Shown: positions 17,668 through 26,320 of the stretch, one piece after another
How the letters are laid out: every line of letters starts with the position of its first letter
How positions within the stretch are numbered: position 1 is the first letter of the stretch
NCBI GenBank assembly: GCA_964655355.1
Contig: CAZZMD010000034.1
Span: 1-46,930 of the forward strand
Direction: 5' to 3'
DNA: 46,930 bases
DNA from: CALGDE01 sp964655355
GTDB lineage: Bacteria; Cyanobacteriota; Cyanobacteriia; CACIAM-69d
Translations under genes and position numbers: made by a program
Notes under the pieces: generated by a model
Databases searched by the model: none
What the model saw: only the letters and a program-made list of their open reading frames with translations
What the model was told of the DNA's origin: nothing

Positions 17668-19419
17668 ATGGCAAACGCAGCAGCAGCAGACCTGATTCTC
17701 GATTTCGTCACCGTACTGGGGGCCGCTGCCGTCGGGGGGTATGTGGCGAATCGCTGTAAGCAACCGGCGCTGCTCGGATATATTGTCAGCGGGGTTTTGG
17801 TGGGGCCCTATGGCTGTGCCTTGCTCAAAGATGTGGGGGAAATTCAGGGCTTGGCGGAGTTAGGGGTGGCGTTTTTGCTGTTTGCCCTGGGGGTTGAGTT
17901 TTCCATTTCAGAAATCCGGCGCATCAAAGCGATTGCCATTCAGGGCAGTTTGATGGAGATCGGGTTTACGGCGGGGATTACGGCGGGGATCACCGTCGCT
18001 TTGGGGTGGGCGTCGGGCATTTCGGAGGCGATTTTTCTGGGGGCTGCCCTCTCTCTGTCGTCCACTGCGGTGGTTCTAAAAACCCTGACGGAGCGGGGGG
18101 AGACGGGTACCCTTCATGGTCAGATTTGTTTGGCGATGCTGATTGTTCAGGATCTGGCCCTGGGGGTGATGTTGGCGATGTTGCCGGCCCTAAATCAGCC
18201 GGAAAATTTGATGGCGGCCCTGGGGTTGGCGAGTTTGAAGGCGGGGTTGTTTTTGGTGGTGGCGATCGGGGCGGGGCGGTGGTTTATGCCGCGGCTGCTA
18301 AATATTATTGCCGCTACGGAAAGTTCGGAGTTGCTGCTGCTGTCGACGATCGCCCTGTGCCTGGGCGTTGCCCTGATCACCCAAACCCTAGGGCTCTCCA
18401 TTGAGATGGGGGCGTTTATTGCGGGATTGACCATTTCTGGGAGCGATCGCGCCGACCAGGCCCTGTCCAAAATTTTGCCGTTGCGGGATACGTTTGCCAG
18501 CTTGTTTTTTGCCTCTATTGGGATGCTGATCAATCCTCAAGTTCTGCTCGAAAATGCGGGGGTTGTGATGGGATTGGTGATGTTGGTGATGGTCGGAAAA
18601 TCGTTGATTATTTTCCCCATCGTTCTGCGGTTTGGCTATTCTTTCAAAACAGCATTTTTGGCTAGCTTGAGTATTAATCAAATTGGAGAATTCTCGTTTA
18701 TTTTGGCCTCCCAGGGCAAGGCACTGGGGTTGATTGATGATCGTCCCTATTTGCTGCTGCTCGGTACCACTGCCATTACCCTGGTGCTGACCCCGGTGCT
18801 GTTTGGGATTGCGCCTGAGCTGGCGGATCGCTTGGAAAGTTCAGACTTTCTGATGCGTTGGCTGAAGCCTTTGGAAGCGCCGAAAGAGGTGCAGCTTGTT
18901 GACACGATTCACGATCACGTTGTTGTCGCGGGTTTTGGTCGAGTGGGGCGTGTCATCGTCTCTATTCTGCAACAGCAAGGTTACCCTGTCTTAGTCCTTG
19001 AAAATAGCGAGGCGGCGGTCCGCCGATTGAAACAGGATAAGTTGCCGTTTATTTATGGGGATGCTCACTCTGAATTGGTGCTAGAAAAAGCCCATTTGGA
19101 GAAGGCTAAATCCTTAGTGATTGCGTTGCCGGATCCGTCCAGCACTCGCTTGTTGTTGCGCCATGCCCGTCAGATGTGCCCCGATGTGGAAGTGATTGCG
19201 CGGGTTCACGACAATAAGGAGCTGGATACCCTGGTGCGGATGGGGGCGACGGAGGTGGTGCAGCCGGAGTTTGAGGCTGCCTTAGAACTCAGCACTCACT
19301 TGCTTACCCAGCTTGGCAATCCGGAGGCGGAGATCCACAGCATTATTGAGACCATCCGCCTCAATCGCTATATCAGCGTGCGATCGGAGTTGCCGGAGCG
19401 GATTAAGGAATTGATTTAG
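17668..19419 (+). CDS. CPA2-family monovalent cation/proton antiporter with RCK domain
   Basis: A 583-residue protein of the KefB/KefC type. The membrane part (residues 1-380) has about twelve helices, with QPALLGYIVSGVLVGP, LLFALGVEFS, GAALSLSSTAVVLKTL, LTISGSDRADQAL and INQIGEFSFILASQG. A cytoplasmic RCK/TrkA-N domain follows, with the Rossmann loop VVVAGFGRVGRVI and IYGDAHSELVLEKAHLEKAK, expected to bind NAD(H) or another nucleotide. The likely role is K+ or Na+ export in exchange for protons. ATG at 17668 is chosen over an upstream start at 17539 because the extra 43 residues are not helix-like and include the cox terminator. No kefF-like partner is present. Confidence 0.9.
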   Translation: MANAAAADLILDFVTVLGAAAVGGYVANRCKQPALLGYIVSGVLVGPYGCALLKDVGEIQGLAELGVAFLLFALGVEFSISEIRRIKAIAIQGSLMEIGFTAGITAGITVALGWASGISEAIFLGAALSLSSTAVVLKTLTERGETGTLHGQICLAMLIVQDLALGVMLAMLPALNQPENLMAALGLASLKAGLFLVVAIGAGRWFMPRLLNIIAATESSELLLLSTIALCLGVALITQTLGLSIEMGAFIAGLTISGSDRADQALSKILPLRDTFASLFFASIGMLINPQVLLENAGVVMGLVMLVMVGKSLIIFPIVLRFGYSFKTAFLASLSINQIGEFSFILASQGKALGLIDDRPYLLLLGTTAITLVLTPVLFGIAPELADRLESSDFLMRWLKPLEAPKEVQLVDTIHDHVVVAGFGRVGRVIVSILQQQGYPVLVLENSEAAVRRLKQDKLPFIYGDAHSELVLEKAHLEKAKSLVIALPDPSSTRLLLRHARQMCPDVEVIARVHDNKELDTLVRMGATEVVQPEFEAALELSTHLLTQLGNPEAEIHSIIETIRLNRYISVRSELPERIKELI

Positions 19420-19668
19420 GGACGCAAAGGGCATTCACTCTTCATCGGTGGCGGTCAAAATCCGGAGGATGGCTGTCATCCATTTTCCAAAGCTGCACAT
19501 GCCCTCAATGACACCCTATTAACTGTCTTGGGGGGCGCAACTTCGCGGTGAGGCTCTCGACAATACAACCAAGCGCTTTGAAGTAATCAAGTCAGCAATG
19601 AATTTGGCTGAACGATTTTTTAAGGCGGTTGTTCCTCACATATTTTGCGCTTTGGAGAATAAGACACC

Positions 19669-20934
19669 ATGGCACGTTTTAAAGCGAATTCTCAATCTTG
19701 GAAAGCGGCGGTTGCGGTTGCTTTGTCCCTGGGAATGAATGTTTCGACGATCGCTCCGATTGTTGTGGCTCCGTTGGCGATCGCCCCGGTGGCCTCGGCT
19801 CAGACCTCCCGTTTTCCCGATGTTCCCACCAATCACTGGGCGAAGTCCTATATTGATGCTCTGGTTAATCAGGGGGTAATTGCTGGTTTTCCGGATGGTA
19901 GTTTTCGCCCTGATGCCCCTGTGACGCGGGCGCAATTTTCATCAATGATTCAGGCGGTTTATTCTAAAGCTGCGGTGCGGGGAACGACCAATTTTGTCGA
20001 TGTTCCTAGCAATCACTGGGCAAAAGGTGCAATCCAAAATGCGTACAAAATGGGCTTTTTGAGTGGTTATCCTGGCAATGTGTTTGCGCCGGAGCAAAAT
20101 ATCCCTCGGGAACAGGTTTTGGTTTCCCTCGCCAATGGTTTGAATTATCGGGCGAGTGCACCGACCAATGAGGTGCTCGGGATTTATTCCGACCAGGGGG
20201 CGATTTCTGGGTTCGCTCGTCCGGCGATCGCGGCGGCGACGGAGAAGGGCATGGTGGTGAATTATCCTAGCCTGAGTTTCCTGAATCCGGGGCGCAATGC
20301 GACTCGCGCTGAGGTGGCGGCTTTCCTATACCAAGCGCTTCAGAGTGAAGGACGGGTTGGGGCGGTGAGTTCGCCCTATGTGGCTCGCTACAATGCGGCG
20401 CCCCGGAATTATCGGTTGACGGCGGGCACTCAGTTGCCGGTGACCTATGCTCGGGAGCAAATTGTGTTGATGCCGGAGGATACGGTGCCGGTGAGTTTTG
20501 TGACGGCGAGTGATGTGACGACGCCCCAGGGGCAGGTGTTGATTCCTCGTGGGTCGCTGGTGGAGGGTGAGTTCCGCCCGGAGCAGGATGGTACTCGCTT
20601 TGTGGCGACTCGGTTGGTTGAGCCCAATGGCCAGGAGCGGGCGATCGCGGCCCAGTCGGGTGTTATTGAGCCCAATCAAACCATCCGCAAGGGGGCGAAT
20701 TGGGAGCGGGTGCTGAAGAATGCGGCGATTGGGACCGCGGCGGCGGCGGCGATTTCCGCGGTCACGGGCGATCGCGTGATTGCGACGGAAGACCTCCTGA
20801 TGGGCACGGCGGCTGGCGGGCTGTTGAGTCTGGCGCAGCGCTTCTTTGGACGCAATAGCGTAGACGTGATTGTGGTGGATCCGGAAACGAATCTGAATGT
20901 CACCCTCCAGGAGGATATTGTGATCGTTCCTTAG
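19669..20934 (+). CDS. Exported SLH-domain protein
   Basis: A 421-residue secreted protein. The signal peptide ends near APVASAQT. Three S-layer homology repeats follow: RFPDVPTNHWAKSYIDAL..GVIAGFPDGSFRPDAPVTRAQ, NFVDVPSNHWAKGAIQNA..GFLSGYPGNVFAPEQNIPREQ, and a weaker third ending LNPGRNATRAEVAAFLYQ. SLH repeats bind cell-wall polymer or outer-membrane structures. The C-terminal 190 residues are different: VPVSFVTASDVTTPQGQVLIPRGSLVEGEF resembles the VirB10/TrbI beta-barrel, followed by a small-residue hydrophobic segment. GGAG lies about eleven bases before the ATG. Function beyond wall attachment is unknown. Confidence 0.88.
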   Translation: MARFKANSQSWKAAVAVALSLGMNVSTIAPIVVAPLAIAPVASAQTSRFPDVPTNHWAKSYIDALVNQGVIAGFPDGSFRPDAPVTRAQFSSMIQAVYSKAAVRGTTNFVDVPSNHWAKGAIQNAYKMGFLSGYPGNVFAPEQNIPREQVLVSLANGLNYRASAPTNEVLGIYSDQGAISGFARPAIAAATEKGMVVNYPSLSFLNPGRNATRAEVAAFLYQALQSEGRVGAVSSPYVARYNAAPRNYRLTAGTQLPVTYAREQIVLMPEDTVPVSFVTASDVTTPQGQVLIPRGSLVEGEFRPEQDGTRFVATRLVEPNGQERAIAAQSGVIEPNQTIRKGANWERVLKNAAIGTAAAAAISAVTGDRVIATEDLLMGTAAGGLLSLAQRFFGRNSVDVIVVDPETNLNVTLQEDIVIVP

Positions 20935-21000
20935 GGTCGGTCTCTACGTCTTGGGCTGCATCTATTAGGACTGACTGGGTATATCTATCATTACTGGATT

Positions 21001-21049
21001 CTGGGGGCGTCGCCCCCAGACCCCTACCAGAGGGACATTGTCCCTCTGG
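21001..21049. repeat. Pair of perfect hairpins
   Basis: The first palindrome is CTGGGGGCG-T-CGCCCCCAG (21001-21019). The second is CCAGAGGGAC (21027-21036) with GTCCCTCTGG (21040-21049) around ATT. They lie between the SLH gene and radA. The paired design resembles dispersed REP-like elements; it may also stop SLH transcription, although the nearest T run (21058-21061) is nine bases away. Confidence 0.8.
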
Positions 21050-21123
21050 ACTCCCTGTTTTAGGGTTGATTGCGATCGCGGTTCGTTGTTATCACCGATG
21101 CAATGAGCAATGGGGGCCGGACC

Positions 21124-22635
21124 GTGGCGAAGGGGAAGTCTTCTCAGTTTGTATGCAGTGAGTGCGGCAATATCGAGGTGTCTTGGTTCGGGAAGTGTCC
21201 GGCCTGTGGGACTTTTGGCTCCCTCGTGGAGGAGGCGATCGCGAAGCCGGTGGCACCAAGCCAAATCAAAACATCGGCGGCTCTGGATAGTGGCGGGCAA
21301 TCCCGTCGTAAACGATCCAAAAAGTCGTCGAAGTCGGCGATCGCGGCGCAACCGTTGGAGGCGATTACGGAACGTCGTCAGCAGCGTTTCCCGTCGGGGT
21401 TTGCGGAATTGGATCGGGTGCTGGGTGGGGGCATTGTTCCGGGGGCGTTGATTCTGATTGGCGGTAATCCCGGTATTGGTAAGTCCACGTTGCTGCTGCA
21501 AACGGCCCAGTCCCTGTCTGTACGCCGGCCGGTGCTGTATGTGTGTGCTGAAGAGTCGGGACAGCAAATTAAATTGCGCGCCCAGCGTCTTGGGATTGCT
21601 TCGAAAAAATATGAAAATCCTGAAGATTCTATAAAGACTGAAAGGTCTGAGTCTCCCTTAACTGCCCCTGAATCGAGTCTTTATGTGCTGCCAGAGACCG
21701 ATTTGGAGACCATTCTGTTGGAGTTGGAAACCCTGCGTCCGGCGGTTGCCATCATTGATAGTATCCAGGCGCTATTTTTTGCATCGCTGACTTCGGCTCC
21801 CGGTTCTGTGGCGCAGGTTCGTGAATGTACCGCTGCTCTGATGCGCCTCGCCAAACGGGAAGAGATTACCCTCCTGATCGTGGGCCATGTCACCAAAGAA
21901 GGGGCGATCGCTGGTCCTAAGGTCCTGGAGCATCTCGTCGATACGGTGCTTTATTTCGAGGGCGATCGCTTTGCTAGTTTTCGCTTGCTGCGGTCTGTGA
22001 AAAACCGTTTTGGAGCGACCCAGGAGCTGGGTGTATTTGAGATGGTGGACCGGGGATTGCGTGAGGTGGCAAATCCGTCGGCGTTGTTTCTGGGCGATCG
22101 CGAAGAGCGGGTTTCTGGTACCGCCAATATTGTTGCCTGTGAGGGGACCCGTCCCATCGTTGCCGAACTTCAGGCCCTCGTTAGCCCCAGCAGCTATAGC
22201 TCCCCCCGCCGGGTGACCACCGGCATTGGCTATAATCGCTTGCTGCAAATTCTGGCGGTTCTTGAAAAACGGTTGGGGGTTCCCTTGTCCCGCCTTGATG
22301 CCTATGTGTCCACCTCCGGTGGGTTGAGCATTGAGGAACCCGCTGCTGATCTGGGGGTGGCGGTGGCCCTCGTGGCCAGTTTCCGCGATCGCCTGGTGGA
22401 TCCCCGCACGGTGCTGATTGGCGAAGTGGGGCTCGGCGGGCAAATCCGCCCCGTTTCCCAAATGGAAATGCGGCTCAAGGAGGCCGCTAAACTAGGATTC
22501 CGCCGGGCGATCGTCCCGAAAGGTCAGGGGGAGGCGATCGCCGGACTCGAGGTGATCCCGGTTGTCCGACTGATTGATGCCGTCGCCACTGCCCTGGGCG
22601 CTTCCCAAGACAATGACTTGCCGCCCTCGGAATAG
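21124..22635 (+). CDS. radA: DNA repair protein RadA
   Basis: RadA (Sms) is a RecA-related, DnaB-like helicase that drives branch migration in recombination. Order of parts: C4 zinc finger CSECG..CPACG, Walker A GGNPGIGKSTLL, AIIDSIQALF (Walker B), the RadA-specific KNRFG motif (RSVKNRFGATQELG), and a C-terminal Lon-protease-like domain (RLDAYVSTSGGLSIEEPAADLGV). GTG at 21124 gives MAKGKSSQFVCSEC, the usual family start, with GGGGG seven bases upstream; an ATG at 21103 and a TTG at 21070 are longer alternatives. An insertion of about 25 residues (KKYENPEDSIKTERSESPLT) sits between the Walker A and B regions. Confidence 0.95.
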   Translation: MAKGKSSQFVCSECGNIEVSWFGKCPACGTFGSLVEEAIAKPVAPSQIKTSAALDSGGQSRRKRSKKSSKSAIAAQPLEAITERRQQRFPSGFAELDRVLGGGIVPGALILIGGNPGIGKSTLLLQTAQSLSVRRPVLYVCAEESGQQIKLRAQRLGIASKKYENPEDSIKTERSESPLTAPESSLYVLPETDLETILLELETLRPAVAIIDSIQALFFASLTSAPGSVAQVRECTAALMRLAKREEITLLIVGHVTKEGAIAGPKVLEHLVDTVLYFEGDRFASFRLLRSVKNRFGATQELGVFEMVDRGLREVANPSALFLGDREERVSGTANIVACEGTRPIVAELQALVSPSSYSSPRRVTTGIGYNRLLQILAVLEKRLGVPLSRLDAYVSTSGGLSIEEPAADLGVAVALVASFRDRLVDPRTVLIGEVGLGGQIRPVSQMEMRLKEAAKLGFRRAIVPKGQGEAIAGLEVIPVVRLIDAVATALGASQDNDLPPSE

Positions 22636-22849
22636 GGGGATTGGCCCTGATGACCTGCCATGGCGGCCGGAGTCGGGGTAGGCCATCATCAATGGAATCG
22701 CCGCCGGTCAAGCCATGCAAAAAACACACCAAACAACAACAAAAAAATTTATAAGGCGGGGGGAACAGGATTTAATCTAGAATCTTACCCCCGAAAAAAG
22801 TTCCATTGCTACAGTATTGAGAGTCAATCCCCCATCCATCTGCTATGAG

Positions 22850-24595
22850 ATGACCCAGTCCATCCCCCTCACTCAAGCCCCCAGCCATCATTTACTGCAA
22901 GGGATTGCGAATGCCACGAATCGGCTTTGCACCGTTCAGGATGATGATGGTGCGGTTCAACAGGCCCTCGTCGCCCTTGGGGGGAGTGCCCAGGTTGATC
23001 GCATTTCTGTGATGGAAAATTGTGCCGCTTCCGTAACGGGGAGCCCCGCCATGGTGCAGCGATGGGAATGGATTACGCCCAGTTATGGTATGCCTGGGGC
23101 GAATGTTCCCGCGTTCTCTAATCGCTCCTATGCCCAGTTCTGGGATCGTTGGCTGACCCCGTTGCGACAGGGCGGTTTGGTGGTGATGGCGGTGCAGGAT
23201 TGTGCTGGCCATGAGCGGGATCTATTGCTCTCCCAGGGCCTGCGATCGCTGTTGGTGGTGCCGATTATTCTTCGCGGCGGGTTTTGGGGGGCTGTGCGGT
23301 TTGATAATTATCGCTCCCACCGCACTTGGACTGGACTGGAACAGTCGGTCCTGTCCACCTTTGGGAGTACCCTGGGCGGGGCCATTGTTCAGCGCCGGGA
23401 TCATGCCCGGCTGCGGCAGCAGCAGAGTGCCCGATTGCTCCAGAATCGTGATGCCCAGAACCGTGATGCCCAGAACCATAATCCCCAGAACCGCGATCCC
23501 CAGAGTCATGATGATGATTGTGCGTTGCCCCCGGCTTGTCCCCTAATGGGTCCGGGGGGGGCATCCCCTGATCCGAGCGCCCGGCTGAGCGACGCTGAAC
23601 AGATCCGGTGTTTGCGACAGGAAAAGGCGATCGCCGAGCAACGCAGTCGCATCCTAGAGCAGGCCTTACAGGCGCTCAAGGAAAACCAGGCCCACGGGCT
23701 CCCTGGTGAAGAGATTTCCGAGACGGCTCAATTGGCGGCAGGTATTGCGCGGGGATTGACCCCTCCCCTCAGCTTGATCCATGGCAATTTGGACTATGCG
23801 TCCAATTACCTGTCAGAGCTGCTCAGCCTCCTTGCCCTCTACGATCGCCATTACCCCACTCCTCCGGCGGAGGTCCAACAGGAGCGGGAACAGATGGATT
23901 TGGCGTTTATTCAGACGGATTTGCCCGAGATCCTCGATTCCATGCGGGAGGGCAGTACCCGCATTGTGGAGATTGTGCGATCGCTGCGGACCTTTTCCCG
24001 CGCCCGTGATGGCTATCACCAGGTGGTTGACCTCCACACCTATCTCAACGATGCCCTCACCATTCTTCGCATTCGCATGAAGGGGCAGCACAATATCCAG
24101 GTTATTCGTGACTATGGCTCGTTGCCGCCGGTGGAATGTTATCCCGGCCAACTGAGTCAGGTGTTTATGAATATCCTGAGCAATGCCATTGATACGCTGA
24201 CTGAGAAGGCAAACGGCCGCACCCTGGGGGCGATCCCCTCGGATCAGCCTGGCAAGATTCATATCGTGACCCAAGCCCTTGAGGAGTCGGTCATTATCCG
24301 CATCACCGATACCGGTATGGGGATCAGTGAGGAGGTGCAAACGCGGCTATTCCACCCCTATTTCACGACCAAAAAGATTGGTAAAGGGCGAGGGCTGGGG
24401 TTGGCGATCGCCTATCAAGTCATTACCCAACGGCATAAGGGCACCATTTCCTGCACCTCCCAAGTCGGCCAGGGGACGACCTTTACCCTGACGCTGCCCA
24501 TTAAACTTCCCGCCGCGCCGTCCGGCGGGGAGCCCTTGGATCAGGCGCTGGATAGCGTTTCTGAGACGATCCCGGACGATGCTCCGGCTGCTTGA
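22850..24595 (+). CDS. GAF-domain histidine-kinase-like protein lacking the phospho-accepting His
   Basis: A 581-residue protein without membrane segments. It contains a GAF domain (about 20-180), a low-complexity NRDAQ/NRDPQ linker encoded by a degenerate 15-base tandem repeat (23441-23515), a coiled coil, a DHp-like region and a HATPase domain. The ATPase part is intact: N box NILSNAIDTL, G1 ITDTGMGIS, F box FHPYFTTKK and G2 GRGLGLAIA. In the DHp region, where relatives read AHEINNP, this protein reads ARGLTPP: the His codon is replaced by CGG (Arg) at 23750-23752 and the following Glu by Gly. It therefore probably cannot autophosphorylate there. ATG at 22850 is used. No response regulator is adjacent. 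Confidence 0.87.
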   Translation: MTQSIPLTQAPSHHLLQGIANATNRLCTVQDDDGAVQQALVALGGSAQVDRISVMENCAASVTGSPAMVQRWEWITPSYGMPGANVPAFSNRSYAQFWDRWLTPLRQGGLVVMAVQDCAGHERDLLLSQGLRSLLVVPIILRGGFWGAVRFDNYRSHRTWTGLEQSVLSTFGSTLGGAIVQRRDHARLRQQQSARLLQNRDAQNRDAQNHNPQNRDPQSHDDDCALPPACPLMGPGGASPDPSARLSDAEQIRCLRQEKAIAEQRSRILEQALQALKENQAHGLPGEEISETAQLAAGIARGLTPPLSLIHGNLDYASNYLSELLSLLALYDRHYPTPPAEVQQEREQMDLAFIQTDLPEILDSMREGSTRIVEIVRSLRTFSRARDGYHQVVDLHTYLNDALTILRIRMKGQHNIQVIRDYGSLPPVECYPGQLSQVFMNILSNAIDTLTEKANGRTLGAIPSDQPGKIHIVTQALEESVIIRITDTGMGISEEVQTRLFHPYFTTKKIGKGRGLGLAIAYQVITQRHKGTISCTSQVGQGTTFTLTLPIKLPAAPSGGEPLDQALDSVSETIPDDAPAA

Positions 24596-24720
24596 GCGAT
24601 CGCCTTCCCCCGCAACACCTGGTAGGGTGTGTTATCGAAGCGCCAGGCGGTGATTGCTGAGGCGATCGCCACTGTTGATGCGCTGCTGACCGTCCATACC
24701 ATCGTCCACCGGTACCGCCC

Positions 24721-25575
24721 ATGTCGTCCCTAGCCGAGCAAAAGCAAGCCATCATCGATCAATACGGTGAGTGGACTAATCACAATATGCACCTGGCGGA
24801 CGGACTTTACACCATTTCTTCGGAGGCAACTCCCTCGGAGCCGAAGTTACGGCGCATGACTCAGGTTGCGATGGATTATTTTGGCGGGTCTGTGGCGGGG
24901 CTGCGGGTGTTGGATTTGGCCTGTTTGGAGGGGATGTATGGGTTGGAGTTGGCCCGGCAAGGGGCTCAGGTGGTGGGCATTGAGGGGCGGGAGGCGAATT
25001 TGGCGAAGGCTCGCTTTGTTCAGCAAACTTGGGGGCTGGATAATATTGAGTTTGTTCAGGATGATGTCCGAAATTTGTCCCCGGAGAAGTATGGAACCTT
25101 TGATTTAGTGTTCTGTTTGGGGATTTATTATCATTTGGATGCTCCGGATGTTTTTGAGTTTATGAGCCAGGTGTCGTCCGTGTGTAAGCGCTTGGCGATC
25201 GTGGATACCCATGTGAGTATGACGGCGGAGACGAGCCATGATTACCAAGGGCTGGAGATTTGGGGGCGAAACTATCATGAGTTTGATCCCGATACGCCTC
25301 AGCCGGAGCGAGATAAGATTCTTTGGGCGTCTTTGGATAATCCCAATAGCTTTTGGTTGACTCGTCCTTCTCTGTTTAATTTGATGGCGAAGGTTGGGTT
25401 TACGTCGGTGTATGAATGCCATCAGCCGTTGGTGCAAAAGTTTGTGGAGATGCGCCGGGCTAATATTAATGACCGCGCTACTTTCCTGGGAATTAAGGGG
25501 GATTCGGTGTCTTTGCGTGCTTCCAATTTGAGCAACGGTGCGATCGCTCAGCCTTGGTCTGAAGCGGGTCGCTAG
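24721..25575 (+). CDS. SAM-dependent class I methyltransferase
   Basis: A soluble protein of 284 residues with a Rossmann-like methyltransferase domain in the middle. Motif I VLDLACLEGMYGLELARQG binds S-adenosylmethionine. The acidic end of beta-2 is IEGREANLAKA. Motif II-like VQDDVRNL and DLVFCLGIYYHLD follow. The N-terminal helix region (QKQAIIDQYGEWTNHNMHLADGLYT) and the C-terminal part (NPNSFWLTRPSLFNLMAKVGFTSVYEC) resemble methyltransferases acting on sugars or natural products, but the substrate cannot be told. It appears to be a single gene, and no biosynthetic cluster surrounds it. Confidence 0.85.
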   Translation: MSSLAEQKQAIIDQYGEWTNHNMHLADGLYTISSEATPSEPKLRRMTQVAMDYFGGSVAGLRVLDLACLEGMYGLELARQGAQVVGIEGREANLAKARFVQQTWGLDNIEFVQDDVRNLSPEKYGTFDLVFCLGIYYHLDAPDVFEFMSQVSSVCKRLAIVDTHVSMTAETSHDYQGLEIWGRNYHEFDPDTPQPERDKILWASLDNPNSFWLTRPSLFNLMAKVGFTSVYECHQPLVQKFVEMRRANINDRATFLGIKGDSVSLRASNLSNGAIAQPWSEAGR

Positions 25576-25647
25576 TCTCTTGTCCACGCATCTGCCTCCG
25601 TCTTTGAGAGGGGGTATATAAAAGGGGATATAGAGGAAATATGGCCT

Positions 25648-26292
25648 ATGTTTGACGGGCAGATTATTGGGTGGACTCTCGGGCGGACGGTGGGGGTATC
25701 GAAGGGGGTATCGACGCGATCGCCCCGGCCTCACCCAAAACACCATCACTTCGCCCGATATGGCGCTGTCTTAGATCGCCTATTTCGCCGATTACTGATT
25801 CGATCCATTGGGTTTTATCAGCGGCGATTGTCTCCCTATAAGGGCTTTTCCTGCGCCTATCGCGTCCTCCATGGCACCCACTCTTGCTCCCAGGCGACCC
25901 AAGAAATTTTGCGGGACCATGCCTTGGTGGAAGCCCTGCCCCGGATTCGTCACCAGTTTTGTCAGTGTCGCGATGCAATGCATATTATTCGCGATCGCCG
26001 GTCTCAGATGGCTGCGCGATCGCCCCGTTGTCGCAGGCGCTTAGCAACAGCGAATGCGCTCCTATTCCCGACCTTGAGCGATCTGCTCAGTCAGGGGGAA
26101 GAGGTGGATGGATATGAACAATCTCGGCGCGATGCAAAACGCCGCAATACCGGTGGTACTGGGGAAGGTTATAGGGGCAGCTGGTGCGACTGGTACGATT
26201 GCGCGAGTTGTAGCCTTTGTGCTTCAGCCGAGGGGGTTGACTGTTGTGATGTCGTGGAGGGTTGCGATGGCTGTGTCAATGGTTGTGCCTAG
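25648..26292 (+). CDS. YidD-like membrane protein insertion factor with Cys-rich tail
   Basis: A protein of 214 residues. The middle part (about residues 48-112: LIRSIGFYQRRLSPYKGFSCAYRVLHGTHSCSQ and following) matches the short YidD family, which assists the YidC insertase. The N-terminal 45 residues and the C-terminal 100 residues are additional. The last 35 residues contain nine Cys (CDWYDC, CSLC, DCC, GCDGC, NGCA), suggesting metal binding or disulfides. The start is uncertain: ATG at 25648 has GAGG about 13 bases upstream, and a start closer to the YidD core is possible. yidC is not in the window. Confidence 0.75.
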   Translation: MFDGQIIGWTLGRTVGVSKGVSTRSPRPHPKHHHFARYGAVLDRLFRRLLIRSIGFYQRRLSPYKGFSCAYRVLHGTHSCSQATQEILRDHALVEALPRIRHQFCQCRDAMHIIRDRRSQMAARSPRCRRRLATANALLFPTLSDLLSQGEEVDGYEQSRRDAKRRNTGGTGEGYRGSWCDWYDCASCSLCASAEGVDCCDVVEGCDGCVNGCA

Positions 26293-26320
26293 GGCGTTTA
26301 GCTGAGCACAGCCCTTAGTG

